Below are positions 34,008-41,877 of a stretch of 45,839 nt of DNA, in pieces. The notes beneath the pieces are model-generated. The model had not been told where the DNA came from. It did no database searches and worked only from the letters and a program-made list of their open reading frames with translations. Numbering within the stretch: the stretch's first letter is position 1; every line of letters begins with the position of its first letter. The position numbers were made by a program, and so were the translations under genes. This DNA is from Candidatus Palauibacter australiensis (GTDB taxonomy: Bacteria; Gemmatimonadota; Gemmatimonadetes; Palauibacterales; Palauibacteraceae), in assembly GCA_026705295.1 (NCBI GenBank), contig JAPPBA010000111.1, positions 1-45,839 of the forward strand, written 5' to 3'.

Positions 34008-34568
34008 CTAGTCGAATTCGAATACGACGCCCAGATCGAAGCCGAGCGCCATGGCATGGTCGGTACTCGACGGGGTGTCGGCCGACATGCGCCGCCAGGA
34101 CAGGCCCGGCCCGATGCGTGCCCGGCCGAGGCGAAGGCGGAGTCCTGCGCCCGCCTCCAGACCGGGGCCCGCCCGCGGGCTCTCGCCTTCGGTCCCGACG
34201 CGCGTCGTGCCGTAGAGGACGCCGACCCGGCCCCACAGCCAGCCTCGCGACAGCTCCACGCCGAGGGCGGCGTGGTTGCCGGTGACCGTCGGCTCTCTCC
34301 CGCGGCAGAACCCCTCCCTGCAGCCGAAGGCGGTACGGACATACCCCGCGGAGACGGCGACCCGTGGGCGCAGCCGTCGCGCAATCCGGATTTCGTACGA
34401 GAGGGCAGGAGCCCATTCGAGAGCCGCCGCAGTGGACGTGTGATTCCCCACGGCGAGGCCGCTCCGCACCTCCACGGAGGTCTGCGCGGCGGCGCGCCCG
34501 ACGATCGGCGTGCCTGCGGCCATCATCAGCGCCAGGACGAAGGCGGCGCGGCGCCGCGGGCCGTTCAT
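34008..34568 (-). CDS. Small outer-membrane beta-barrel candidate
   Basis: This 186-residue protein has a signal peptide ending near GRAAAQ. Alternating polar/hydrophobic strands follow, typical of an eight-stranded barrel: YEIRIARRLRPRVAVSAGYVR, GVELSRGWLWGRVGVLYG, GAGLRLRLGRARIGPGLSWR, and a C-terminal strand ALGFDLGVVFEFD. One cysteine pair (FGCREGFCRG) could form a disulfide in an extracellular loop. I cannot name the family. Its ATG overlaps the TGA of the upstream metzincin gene (34565-34568), so the two are coupled. It may be a membrane partner or anchor for the protease, but that is inference. Confidence 0.72.
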   Translation of the reverse strand: MNGPRRRAAFVLALMMAAGTPIVGRAAAQTSVEVRSGLAVGNHTSTAAALEWAPALSYEIRIARRLRPRVAVSAGYVRTAFGCREGFCRGREPTVTGNHAALGVELSRGWLWGRVGVLYGTTRVGTEGESPRAGPGLEAGAGLRLRLGRARIGPGLSWRRMSADTPSSTDHAMALGFDLGVVFEFD

Positions 34569-36400
34569 TGCCGCGGCCGCGGGGTCCCCTCGCGCGGGAC
34601 TCCGTCGCTGACCATGAGGTCCAACCCCTCCGCCCACGGAGGCACCTTCCCGGGGTCGCGCAGGATGCCGCGCAGACGGCGCGTGCCCGGGTCCAGAGCC
34701 AGGGCTGTCGCGCGCCCCCCGGAGCGTCGGATCGCGACGGCGCCATCCGGACCGGAGAGTTCGACCCGATTCAGTCCACCGGGACCGCCCCAGCGGCTCT
34801 CCCAGGGAATCGCGAAGGCGAACTGTCCACCGCCGTACTCCAGTTCGTCCGGCGTGAAGGAGAAGGAAAACAGGGACCGGCCCGCCGCGTCGAGCCCTTC
34901 CAGGCGATATGGACCCTCGCCGGTCGGTGTCGTCGCGGGCGCGTCGATGACGAAGGCGGGCTCGAGCAGGAGGTCCCCGGCGCCGGCATTCCCCCAGAGG
35001 AGCAGCGTCGGTTCGGGCTCGACGCTCCGCAGGATCAGCGATTCGTGCTCCCGCCGGAACTCCATGGCCTTGACGAAGTGATAGTCGCTGATCCAACTCG
35101 GGTCGCAGTACGTCATCAGGTCCCAATACTCGGCCGGATCGACCATTCGCGTGTCCCCGCGCCGCGTCTCGTACCCGAAGACGCCGATGGAGCCGTCCTC
35201 GTACGGGAAGTCCGGATCGGGGTTCAGGGCCAGGCCGCACGGTGCATGCCGCAGCCCCATGTTGTGCCCGAGTTCGTGGGCGAAGGTGTCGAGATCGAGT
35301 ATGCCCACGCCGATCGGCCGCCCGATATAGCCCAGTCCCTTGAACGGGGCATCCGGAGGCGCTGCGAGGGCGGCATAGTAATAGTCCCGCCGTCGTTCCG
35401 TGAGCCGGAGCACGCTGATCTCGCGCAAGAGCTCCAGCCAGCCTTCCGCCGTCTTCAGGTCCGCTGTCGTGTGGTACGGCTCGTGTAGCGTGAGTTCCAG
35501 TTCGCCGATCGGGAGTATGGAACGGACGAACGCGATCCCGGCGCTCGTCTCCGTCATCCCGTTGACCCAGGCCAGGGCGGTCTCCGCATCCGCGGAGTGC
35601 AACACCGGTACCACCGTCAGATGCATTGGCGGAACGGTCAGCACATCCAGCCTCATGCGTCCTTCGGCCGGCACGCGCCGGTCGCTTCCCTGGGCCGCCG
35701 GCACGAGGCCGTCCGGATCCAGCTCCACGACCAGTTCGACCCCGGGCCTCAGGACCTCACCCGGAACGACCCCGTTGAAGGATCGGTCGAGTTTCCCCTC
35801 GTCGGGCTCCACAGGGATCCGGTCGGCCGCGGGATCCAGGCGCATCGCGTGGATCGCGGCACCGTCTTCATAGAAGGTCGCGAGCGGACGGGGACGATAG
35901 AAGCTCGTCTTGTCACCTGTGACGAACACTCGCAGGAGCGCTGAACGGCCCGCAATCAGAGGGATGTCCCCTCCCAGCGTCTGCACCGCCTGCGTCAGAT
36001 GCACGGCGGCCGCTTCGATCGTGACGCTCCGGGGGTTCACCCTCACCCAGGCGCCGGCCTGCAGGCTCGCCACCTCCGCGGCAACCCGCGTTTCGTACCC
36101 CCCCTCGAGGCCGATGACCTCCCCGTCCGCGCTGACTGAGGCGATGGACGGATCGGACACGGACCAGCGCGGCGGCGCCCAGGCGGGAATGCTGCTGAAG
36201 GCCGCACCACTCTCGTCCAGTACCCGAAACCGATACCGGACAGTTTCGCCCTCGAGGACGATGGCATCGGCCGGGAGAAGCTCGAGCGCTCCCGGAACCC
36301 GCTCGGGTTGCGATGCAAGGTCGCTGCAGCCGGCCGCCGCGAGGGTTGCGAATAGAAGTCGCCTGTTCACGCTGCCCACCTTGTTCGCCCGCCGCACCAT
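34565..36400 (-). CDS. Metzincin-like protease lipoprotein without LRRs
   Basis: This 611-residue protein has lipobox LAAAGC (Cys25), then an Ig-like domain (about 35-125, APPRWSVSDPSIASVSADGEV) and the same beta domain as the two LRR proteins (VHLTQAVQTLGGDIPLIAGRSALLRVFV). The protease region has HELGHNMGLRH (375-385), a complete HExxHxxGxxH zinc site, and Met-turn segment DLMTYCDPSWISDY. The C-terminal beta domain also matches the LRR copies. It is the simpler member of a three-gene family in this window, lacking the LRR block. ATG at 36400 was chosen; GTG at 36370 has a better purine tract (AGGTGG) and is a real alternative. It overlaps the barrel gene by 4 bp. Confidence 0.85.
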   Translation of the reverse strand: MVRRANKVGSVNRRLLFATLAAAGCSDLASQPERVPGALELLPADAIVLEGETVRYRFRVLDESGAAFSSIPAWAPPRWSVSDPSIASVSADGEVIGLEGGYETRVAAEVASLQAGAWVRVNPRSVTIEAAAVHLTQAVQTLGGDIPLIAGRSALLRVFVTGDKTSFYRPRPLATFYEDGAAIHAMRLDPAADRIPVEPDEGKLDRSFNGVVPGEVLRPGVELVVELDPDGLVPAAQGSDRRVPAEGRMRLDVLTVPPMHLTVVPVLHSADAETALAWVNGMTETSAGIAFVRSILPIGELELTLHEPYHTTADLKTAEGWLELLREISVLRLTERRRDYYYAALAAPPDAPFKGLGYIGRPIGVGILDLDTFAHELGHNMGLRHAPCGLALNPDPDFPYEDGSIGVFGYETRRGDTRMVDPAEYWDLMTYCDPSWISDYHFVKAMEFRREHESLILRSVEPEPTLLLWGNAGAGDLLLEPAFVIDAPATTPTGEGPYRLEGLDAAGRSLFSFSFTPDELEYGGGQFAFAIPWESRWGGPGGLNRVELSGPDGAVAIRRSGGRATALALDPGTRRLRGILRDPGKVPPWAEGLDLMVSDGVPREGTPRPRQ

Positions 36401-36432
36401 GGGCAAGCCGGCCGCCGGGTCGTCCGTGGCGG

Positions 36433-37485
36433 TCACGACGCCGAAGCGCGCGTTTGACGCAATCCTGCGGCGATGAACGTCCATTGCAGCATCATCTGGT
36501 CGCGCACCGGCATCGGGACCAGTCCGCTCTTCCTCGCGTCGGCGGAGATCGCGTCTGGCGCGGCCCCCGCGGACAGCTCGTGTCTCCAACCGTCGAGCCG
36601 TCTCTTCCAGCGTTCGGCGACCGGGTCCGGCGGGCCCGGCCTGTCTCCCACGCCGGGGAGGATGAAGAGCGGCATCTCCGACACGAGCGTGAGCGTGTCG
36701 TGGCCGAAGGAGCGCACCGCTTCCATCGAACTCGGCCAGAAGCGCGACGCCGTCGCGGAGTCGCCCAGGGCTTCAAAGTGGGCGGCCATGCGTTTCGAGT
36801 CGGGCCGCGAGGCGAACCCCCGTTCGAAGCGGAAGAAACCCTTCTCCCCGTGACGCTCGACATCGTGCAGCGCGTAACCGAGCGCCCGTGCGCGTCGACG
36901 ACAGGAGGCCTTGAGCGCTTCGCACCGGTTTTCCCAGGCGCGATCGATGAGGAAAAAGGGACCCGCGGCGAACCCCATGCCGTGCAGGGAGGCGTGCAGC
37001 GCGAACGGTCGATCGCAGGTGCGCCACCAGTCGTAGGCCGCGCGGTTCTCTGGCCGCGCGCCTGGATCGGCGTCGTCGCGGGGGAAGCCGAATTCGATGT
37101 CGTCGCCGGGCAGTTCCCGCACCTTGCCCGCCAGGTATCGCCCGAGATCGTAGGCGTCCGCGTCGGGATCCTGCCACGGGGCGTTGCGGCGCTCGCCGTC
37201 CGGATTGATGTGCGGGATGATCCACCACTGATGGCGGGTGAGCATCGGATCCTCCGCGTCGAGTCCCGCCAGGTAGCCGGCGAGACGACGCAGAAGGCGC
37301 GGCCCCACCGGTTCGTCGGCGTGGCAACCGCCGAGCAGGCTCACGGCCTCGGGCCCGCGCCCGAAGCGGAAACCCCGGACGGGCCGTCCCTCGCGAGACG
37401 TCCCGAGCACGCACCCGGAAGCCGTGGCAACGTCCCGGGCGGACATGATCCGGTTGAACCGTCCCGTCAGCGGGATCTCGATCAC
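36433..37485 (-). CDS. M14-family zinc carboxypeptidase-like protein
   Basis: This 350-residue protein has the M14 zinc site: H-x-x-E in LGGCHADEPVG (His55, Glu58) and a later His in LHASLHGMGF. The general-base Glu is likely in TLTLVSEMPLF. The segment WWIIPHINPDGERRN is the N-P-D-G element of M14 enzymes. It has no signal peptide, so it probably acts in the cytoplasm on imported peptides or glutamyl/amino-acid conjugates. The start is uncertain: GTG 37485 is used here, with GTG 37545 and ATG 37446 as alternatives. It leads the operon that continues with the metzincin lipoprotein 32 bp downstream. Confidence 0.84.
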   Translation of the reverse strand: MIEIPLTGRFNRIMSARDVATASGCVLGTSREGRPVRGFRFGRGPEAVSLLGGCHADEPVGPRLLRRLAGYLAGLDAEDPMLTRHQWWIIPHINPDGERRNAPWQDPDADAYDLGRYLAGKVRELPGDDIEFGFPRDDADPGARPENRAAYDWWRTCDRPFALHASLHGMGFAAGPFFLIDRAWENRCEALKASCRRRARALGYALHDVERHGEKGFFRFERGFASRPDSKRMAAHFEALGDSATASRFWPSSMEAVRSFGHDTLTLVSEMPLFILPGVGDRPGPPDPVAERWKRRLDGWRHELSAGAAPDAISADARKSGLVPMPVRDQMMLQWTFIAAGLRQTRASAS

Positions 37486-37624
37486 ACTCTCCTTCGGTCG
37501 GCTGACTCCGTTCCTATTCCCGGTTGCGCCGGGGTTGGGCGGCACCCTCCGTCACCCTACATTGGGTTCCCCTTCCGCGTCACCTCGCGGCGGGAGTACG
37601 CCGGAACCCGGAGTCCGATCGAAG

Positions 37625-38212
37625 ATGATGGATATCCTGACCCCGATCGTCGTTCTGGGGCTGATGCTGGCCGCACTGGCGGGTTTTCTCGTCGGCTGGT
37701 GGATCCGTGGCCGACAGATCGCCGGAAGAGAGCTGACGCTCAAGCGTCGGTTCGACAACCGTCTGTCCGCCATCGAAGAGGACGCACGGCGGGTGCTGGA
37801 GCGTGCGCGGCTCGAATCCGAGGCCGCACGACGGAAGATCGAGGCCGAGCGGGACAGCCTCTACACCCGCCTCTCGAAACTCGATCCCGAGGGGGGCGGG
37901 ATGGTGGCCCCGGCCCGGCGCGCCGGCTTCCCGCGGACGCGAACGGGTCGCAGGCGCAACGCACGTCCCCTGCCGGCGGAAAGTGTGGGCGCGCGGGCAT
38001 CTCGCGAGGGCGACGATCTGACGCGCATCAAGGGGATCGGCCCCACCTTCGAGGCGCGACTGAACGAGATGGGCTACCGAACGTACCTCGATCTCGCCCG
38101 GTGGACCTCCGACGACCTCGACACTCTCGGAAGGGGGCTCGGCGCGCGGATCCGGCTCAAGGAGTGGTCCGACCGGGCCGCCGAACTCCATCGCCGGAAG
38201 TACGGCGCCTAA
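37625..38212 (+). CDS. Membrane-anchored helix-hairpin-helix protein
   Basis: This 195-residue protein has one N-terminal transmembrane helix (ILTPIVVLGLMLAALAGFLVGWWI), then a highly charged coiled-coil stretch (about 28-85, RLSAIEEDARRVLERARLESEAARRKIEAER), a basic linker, and a C-terminal helix-hairpin-helix domain (DDLTRIKGIGPTFEARLNEMGYRTYLDLARW). The 'IKGIGP' hairpin is of the type seen in DUF4332 and ribosomal-S13-like domains that bind nucleic acid or mediate contacts. The function is unknown. ATG at 37625 is immediately followed by another ATG. It lies divergently from the M14 gene across 139 bp and tail to tail with addA. The 37486-37624 gap holds both promoters, but I could not place hexamers with confidence. 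Confidence 0.8.
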   Translation: MMDILTPIVVLGLMLAALAGFLVGWWIRGRQIAGRELTLKRRFDNRLSAIEEDARRVLERARLESEAARRKIEAERDSLYTRLSKLDPEGGGMVAPARRAGFPRTRTGRRRNARPLPAESVGARASREGDDLTRIKGIGPTFEARLNEMGYRTYLDLARWTSDDLDTLGRGLGARIRLKEWSDRAAELHRRKYGA

Positions 38213-38232
38213 CTGCGACACTACCTCCGTCA

Positions 38233-41200
38233 CTACAACGCCAGCACGATCCCTCGGGTCGGTTCCCCGCTGGCCCGCTCGATGGCTTCGACGTAGCAGG
38301 CGACCTGCGCCTCGTATTCGGTGCGCGCAGCGGCGGGACGCCGGTCCGTCTTGTAGTCGACCACCGTCCACCGGGGGCCGGATCCGGTAAGCTCGCGGAA
38401 GGCGAGGTCCGCGACCCCCTCCACGATGCCCGCGCCCCCCTCCCGGTTCTGCTCTCCGTCCGGCCCGACGGTTTCACCCGCGTAGAAGACGGGGACCTCG
38501 CGACGGACCGCGCCGGGTCCCGAGGCCAGGGCGGCCCGCGCCCGGTCGAGCACTTCGTGCTCCAGCACGCGCGCCGCCAGAGCCGCCGCCGCGACGATTT
38601 CGGGCTCGGGACTTCCCAGCGCGCGACCGAGCGTTCCGGCCAGCCCTTCGACCGCGCCGGTATCCGTGTCGAGGGGCACCGTGGCGAGTATGCGGTGGAC
38701 GAGGTCGCCGAACCGCTCGCCACCCGGACGCCCCGCCCCGTCCGACCGCTCGGCTTCCGGCCGCGGCACCTCGATCCACGCGACTCGCGGGTCGGAGCGG
38801 GGCGGGTCGCCGGCTTCGGACGCTTCGGCGGCGCGGCGCGCGATCGCCCGGGCCGTTGTCACAGACATCGTCCGACGTCCCCCGGCCTTCAACCTCGCGG
38901 CGCGGGACGCCTGCCACTCCCGGTGCGCGCCGCGCCCCGCCTCGACATCCAGACTGGGTTGCTCTTCCCTCTCGACCTCAAGCAATCGGCGCTGGCGATC
39001 GCCGGCGCGTGGATCCGCGTCGAGATCGAGCGCGGCGGGATCCCACCACACGACGTCCGTGCCCGCTGCGGCGATATGCAGCCCCGGCGCGACCGAGTCG
39101 CCGGGAGCGGGGCGCTGGCCGCCCTTCCTGTCCGGACGATCCAGGACGGACTCATCGCGGAAAGCCGGAGCGCCCAGACCCTCGGCGGAGGACGGTCGAC
39201 GCCGAGCGCCGCGTGGCGGATATATCGCGGGATTCAGCGACTCGAGCCACCATTCGCCGTCTTCCCCGGAGAAGCCCCCGAGGCCGTCTCGACCGTCGCC
39301 CAGGGCGGGCACCACGAGCAGATCGCGCGCCCGCGTGGCCGCGACGTACGCGAGTCGGTCCGCCTCGGCCATCTCCCGGCGCCGCTCGACCTCGGCGTTG
39401 TCCAGGATGTCGCGCGGCGTGGCGCCGCAGAGGCGCTGGGCCCAGAGGCGTCGCGGGGCGTCCATGTGGTGCGACGGCGGCTCGTGCGCCGCGGGGCAGG
39501 TCATGTCCGCCAGGATGACGACCGGGAATTCGAGGCCCTTGGCCTTGTGTACCGTCATCATCCGCACGCCCTCCGTCCCCTCCTCCACGATGGGCGCCTC
39601 CTCGGACTGCCCGCGTTCGGCCTCGTCGTCGAGGCGGTCGAGAAACGCCCGGAAGGAGGGGCTACCGCGGCGCTCGAACGCGCGCGCCCGGTCGACGAGC
39701 CGGAGGACGTTGGCCAGCGCCTGTTCGCCCGTCGGCCAGATCGCGATGCCCGCGTGGGCGCGCGCGGCCGAGAGCAGGCGCCGGACCGTCTCCGGGATGG
39801 GACGCCGGTTCCGATGCCGGTGGAGGTCGCCGAGGAGCCCGAGCACCGTCGCCACGTCCCGCAGTTCGGGCTTCAGCGCCGTCCCGTCCTCCTTTCGTTC
39901 GTTCCCGCCGATTTCGCCATCCGGCCCCCACCCGGCGAGCGGATGCAGCGGACCCACGTCGACGCGGAACTCGAACAGGGAGCGGTCGCCGAGCGAGAAG
40001 AGCGGACCGCGGAGGGCGGCGTAGACTGCCAGCCGGTCGTCAGGCCACTCGATGGCCGTCAGCGCATTCCGGACGGCAAGCACCTCCTCGCGATCGTGGT
40101 ACGAGCGGCCACCGACCAGCACATGAGGAACGGCGCGGGCCTCGAGTGCACGTACATAGGGGCGCGTCACATCCTCTCCCCACTTCTGAAAGCGACGGAA
40201 GAGGAGGCAGATGTGGCGGGCTTCGACCGGGACCGGAGCCTCCGGACGCTCCCGCTCCGTCACGACCCATCCCGACTCGCGGACCAGCCAGCGCACCATC
40301 TCTCCGACCGCCACGGGGAGGGATTCCTCGATCTCGATTCCCCGGATCTTTCCGAAGCGTCCGTACGGCTTCGGGACCGGCAGGGCGATGACGGCGGGCT
40401 GGCTCCCGGTATCGGCGCGGAAGGGCGCGAGCGGCACGTACGCCGCCTGGCTGCCGTCCTCGCTCGCCTTCATGCGTGCCTCGAACGCCCCGTTCACGGC
40501 GGCCTGCAGCCGCGGCTGCGACCGGAAGCTCGTGGACAGGTGCAGCACCCGGGCACCCGCGTCCTCCAGGCGGCGCTTGGTCTTCTCGTACAGCATCACG
40601 TCCGCCCGGCGGAAGCGGTAGATCGACTGCTTCGGGTCGCCGACGACGAAGAGCTTGCCGCTCGCAGGCACGATGCGCTCCGGCCGCGTCTCCTCCGGGT
40701 CCTCGCCGCACAGGAGGAGCAGGATCTCGACCTGCAGCGGATCGGTGTCCTGGAATTCGTCGACGAAAAAACGCGTGAAGCGTTGGCGGTAGTGCGCCCG
40801 GATCTCCGCCCTGTCGCGCAGAAGATCGCGCGCCCGGAGCAGGAGGTCCACGAAATCGAGGCAACCATCGCGCCGTTTGGCCCTCTCGTACCGCTCCGTC
40901 ACGGGCCAGAGTTCGTCCCGGAGATGGGCCGCCAGATCCGCGTCCGCCGTCTGCAGGATCCCCTCGACCTCCGCCCGGACCTCGTCCCGGCGTGCGACGA
41001 CATCGGCCTTCGCGAGTCCGCCGCCGAAATCCCGCGAGCGGAAGCCTCGCCAGAACCAGCCGCGCCAGCGCGCGCCCACGAAGGACCGCAACCAGGCTTC
41101 CAGGTAGTCATGATCGCGCCCGCGCGTCTCCTCCCGCCGTTCGATCTCCCGCACGCCGCGTTCGATGTTGCGCAGGTTCTGCGTCAGATAGTCCTCCGGG

Positions 41201-41877
41201 CGGGAGGCCAGCGGGGCGAAGTCGGCGAGTTCCCGCAGCAGGTCGAGCGCACGGTCGAGTTCGGCCTCCCGGTCCCACTCGGGTCTGGACCACGGCGCAT
41301 CGAAGTCGCGCTGGTCCACGAGACTGCCGGCCGCCGCCCGCAGCGCCGCGCGCGGACCGCCCGAATTCCGCCGATCGCGGCGGCGCAACGCCCTCCTCAC
41401 GCCGGGACCGGGGTCCGCCAGCGCGCCCTCGAACCAGCCCTCGAAGGCGCCATCGAGGAGACGTCCGGCTTCGTCATCCGGCGCGACCCGGAACGCCGGA
41501 TCGACGCCGGCCTCGATCGGCCGCTCGCGCAGCAGATCGGCGCAGAAGCCGTGGATCGTGCCGATGTGGGCGAGTTCCAGGTGGCCGAGCGCACGCGAGA
41601 GACGCGCACGGGCGCCCCCGTCTTCCTCTGCCATCCGGGCCTCCTCGATGGCCGCCCGCAGCCGGAGCTTCATTTCGCCGGCTGCCTTTTCGGTGAAGGT
41701 GACGGCGACGATGTCCTCCAGCGTGCCGAGACCGCGTCTCAGCACCTCGACGATCCGGTCCGTGAGCGCCGTCGTCTTCCCCGTCCCCGCCGCCGCCTCG
41801 ACGAATAGCGTGTCGTCGAGATCCTGCCGGATCGCGTCGCGGGCCTCCTGGTCGGCGAGTCTGCCGGGCCGGGTCAC
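38233..41877 (-). CDS. addA: AddA-like helicase-nuclease (UvrD/RecB superfamily)
   Basis: This 1,214-residue protein combines an SF1 helicase and a C-terminal nuclease. It unwinds and resects double-strand DNA ends so that RecA can load. Motifs: Walker A AAAGTGKT (28-35), VAVTFTEKAAGEMKLRLR (motif Ia), FFVDEFQDTDPLQ (Walker B), VVGDPKQSIYRFRRAD (motif III), MTVHKAKGLEFPVV (motif V), YVAATRARDLL (motif VI), and a RecB-type nuclease core with GDLVHRIL, EGVADLAF and VVDYKTDRRP. GTG at 41877 overlaps the TGA of the upstream AddB-like gene, so the two subunits are translationally coupled. All helicase motifs are present. Confidence 0.92.
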   Translation of the reverse strand: MTRPGRLADQEARDAIRQDLDDTLFVEAAAGTGKTTALTDRIVEVLRRGLGTLEDIVAVTFTEKAAGEMKLRLRAAIEEARMAEEDGGARARLSRALGHLELAHIGTIHGFCADLLRERPIEAGVDPAFRVAPDDEAGRLLDGAFEGWFEGALADPGPGVRRALRRRDRRNSGGPRAALRAAAGSLVDQRDFDAPWSRPEWDREAELDRALDLLRELADFAPLASRPEDYLTQNLRNIERGVREIERREETRGRDHDYLEAWLRSFVGARWRGWFWRGFRSRDFGGGLAKADVVARRDEVRAEVEGILQTADADLAAHLRDELWPVTERYERAKRRDGCLDFVDLLLRARDLLRDRAEIRAHYRQRFTRFFVDEFQDTDPLQVEILLLLCGEDPEETRPERIVPASGKLFVVGDPKQSIYRFRRADVMLYEKTKRRLEDAGARVLHLSTSFRSQPRLQAAVNGAFEARMKASEDGSQAAYVPLAPFRADTGSQPAVIALPVPKPYGRFGKIRGIEIEESLPVAVGEMVRWLVRESGWVVTERERPEAPVPVEARHICLLFRRFQKWGEDVTRPYVRALEARAVPHVLVGGRSYHDREEVLAVRNALTAIEWPDDRLAVYAALRGPLFSLGDRSLFEFRVDVGPLHPLAGWGPDGEIGGNERKEDGTALKPELRDVATVLGLLGDLHRHRNRRPIPETVRRLLSAARAHAGIAIWPTGEQALANVLRLVDRARAFERRGSPSFRAFLDRLDDEAERGQSEEAPIVEEGTEGVRMMTVHKAKGLEFPVVILADMTCPAAHEPPSHHMDAPRRLWAQRLCGATPRDILDNAEVERRREMAEADRLAYVAATRARDLLVVPALGDGRDGLGGFSGEDGEWWLESLNPAIYPPRGARRRPSSAEGLGAPAFRDESVLDRPDRKGGQRPAPGDSVAPGLHIAAAGTDVVWWDPAALDLDADPRAGDRQRRLLEVEREEQPSLDVEAGRGAHREWQASRAARLKAGGRRTMSVTTARAIARRAAEASEAGDPPRSDPRVAWIEVPRPEAERSDGAGRPGGERFGDLVHRILATVPLDTDTGAVEGLAGTLGRALGSPEPEIVAAAALAARVLEHEVLDRARAALASGPGAVRREVPVFYAGETVGPDGEQNREGGAGIVEGVADLAFRELTGSGPRWTVVDYKTDRRPAAARTEYEAQVACYVEAIERASGEPTRGIVLAL

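Noticed and set aside
36313-41808. Very long open frame on the plus strand opposite the M14 and addA genes
   Set aside because: It has no recognisable domain and has the Arg/Pro/Gly-rich composition of antisense frames in high-GC DNA. The minus strand carries complete helicase and nuclease motifs.
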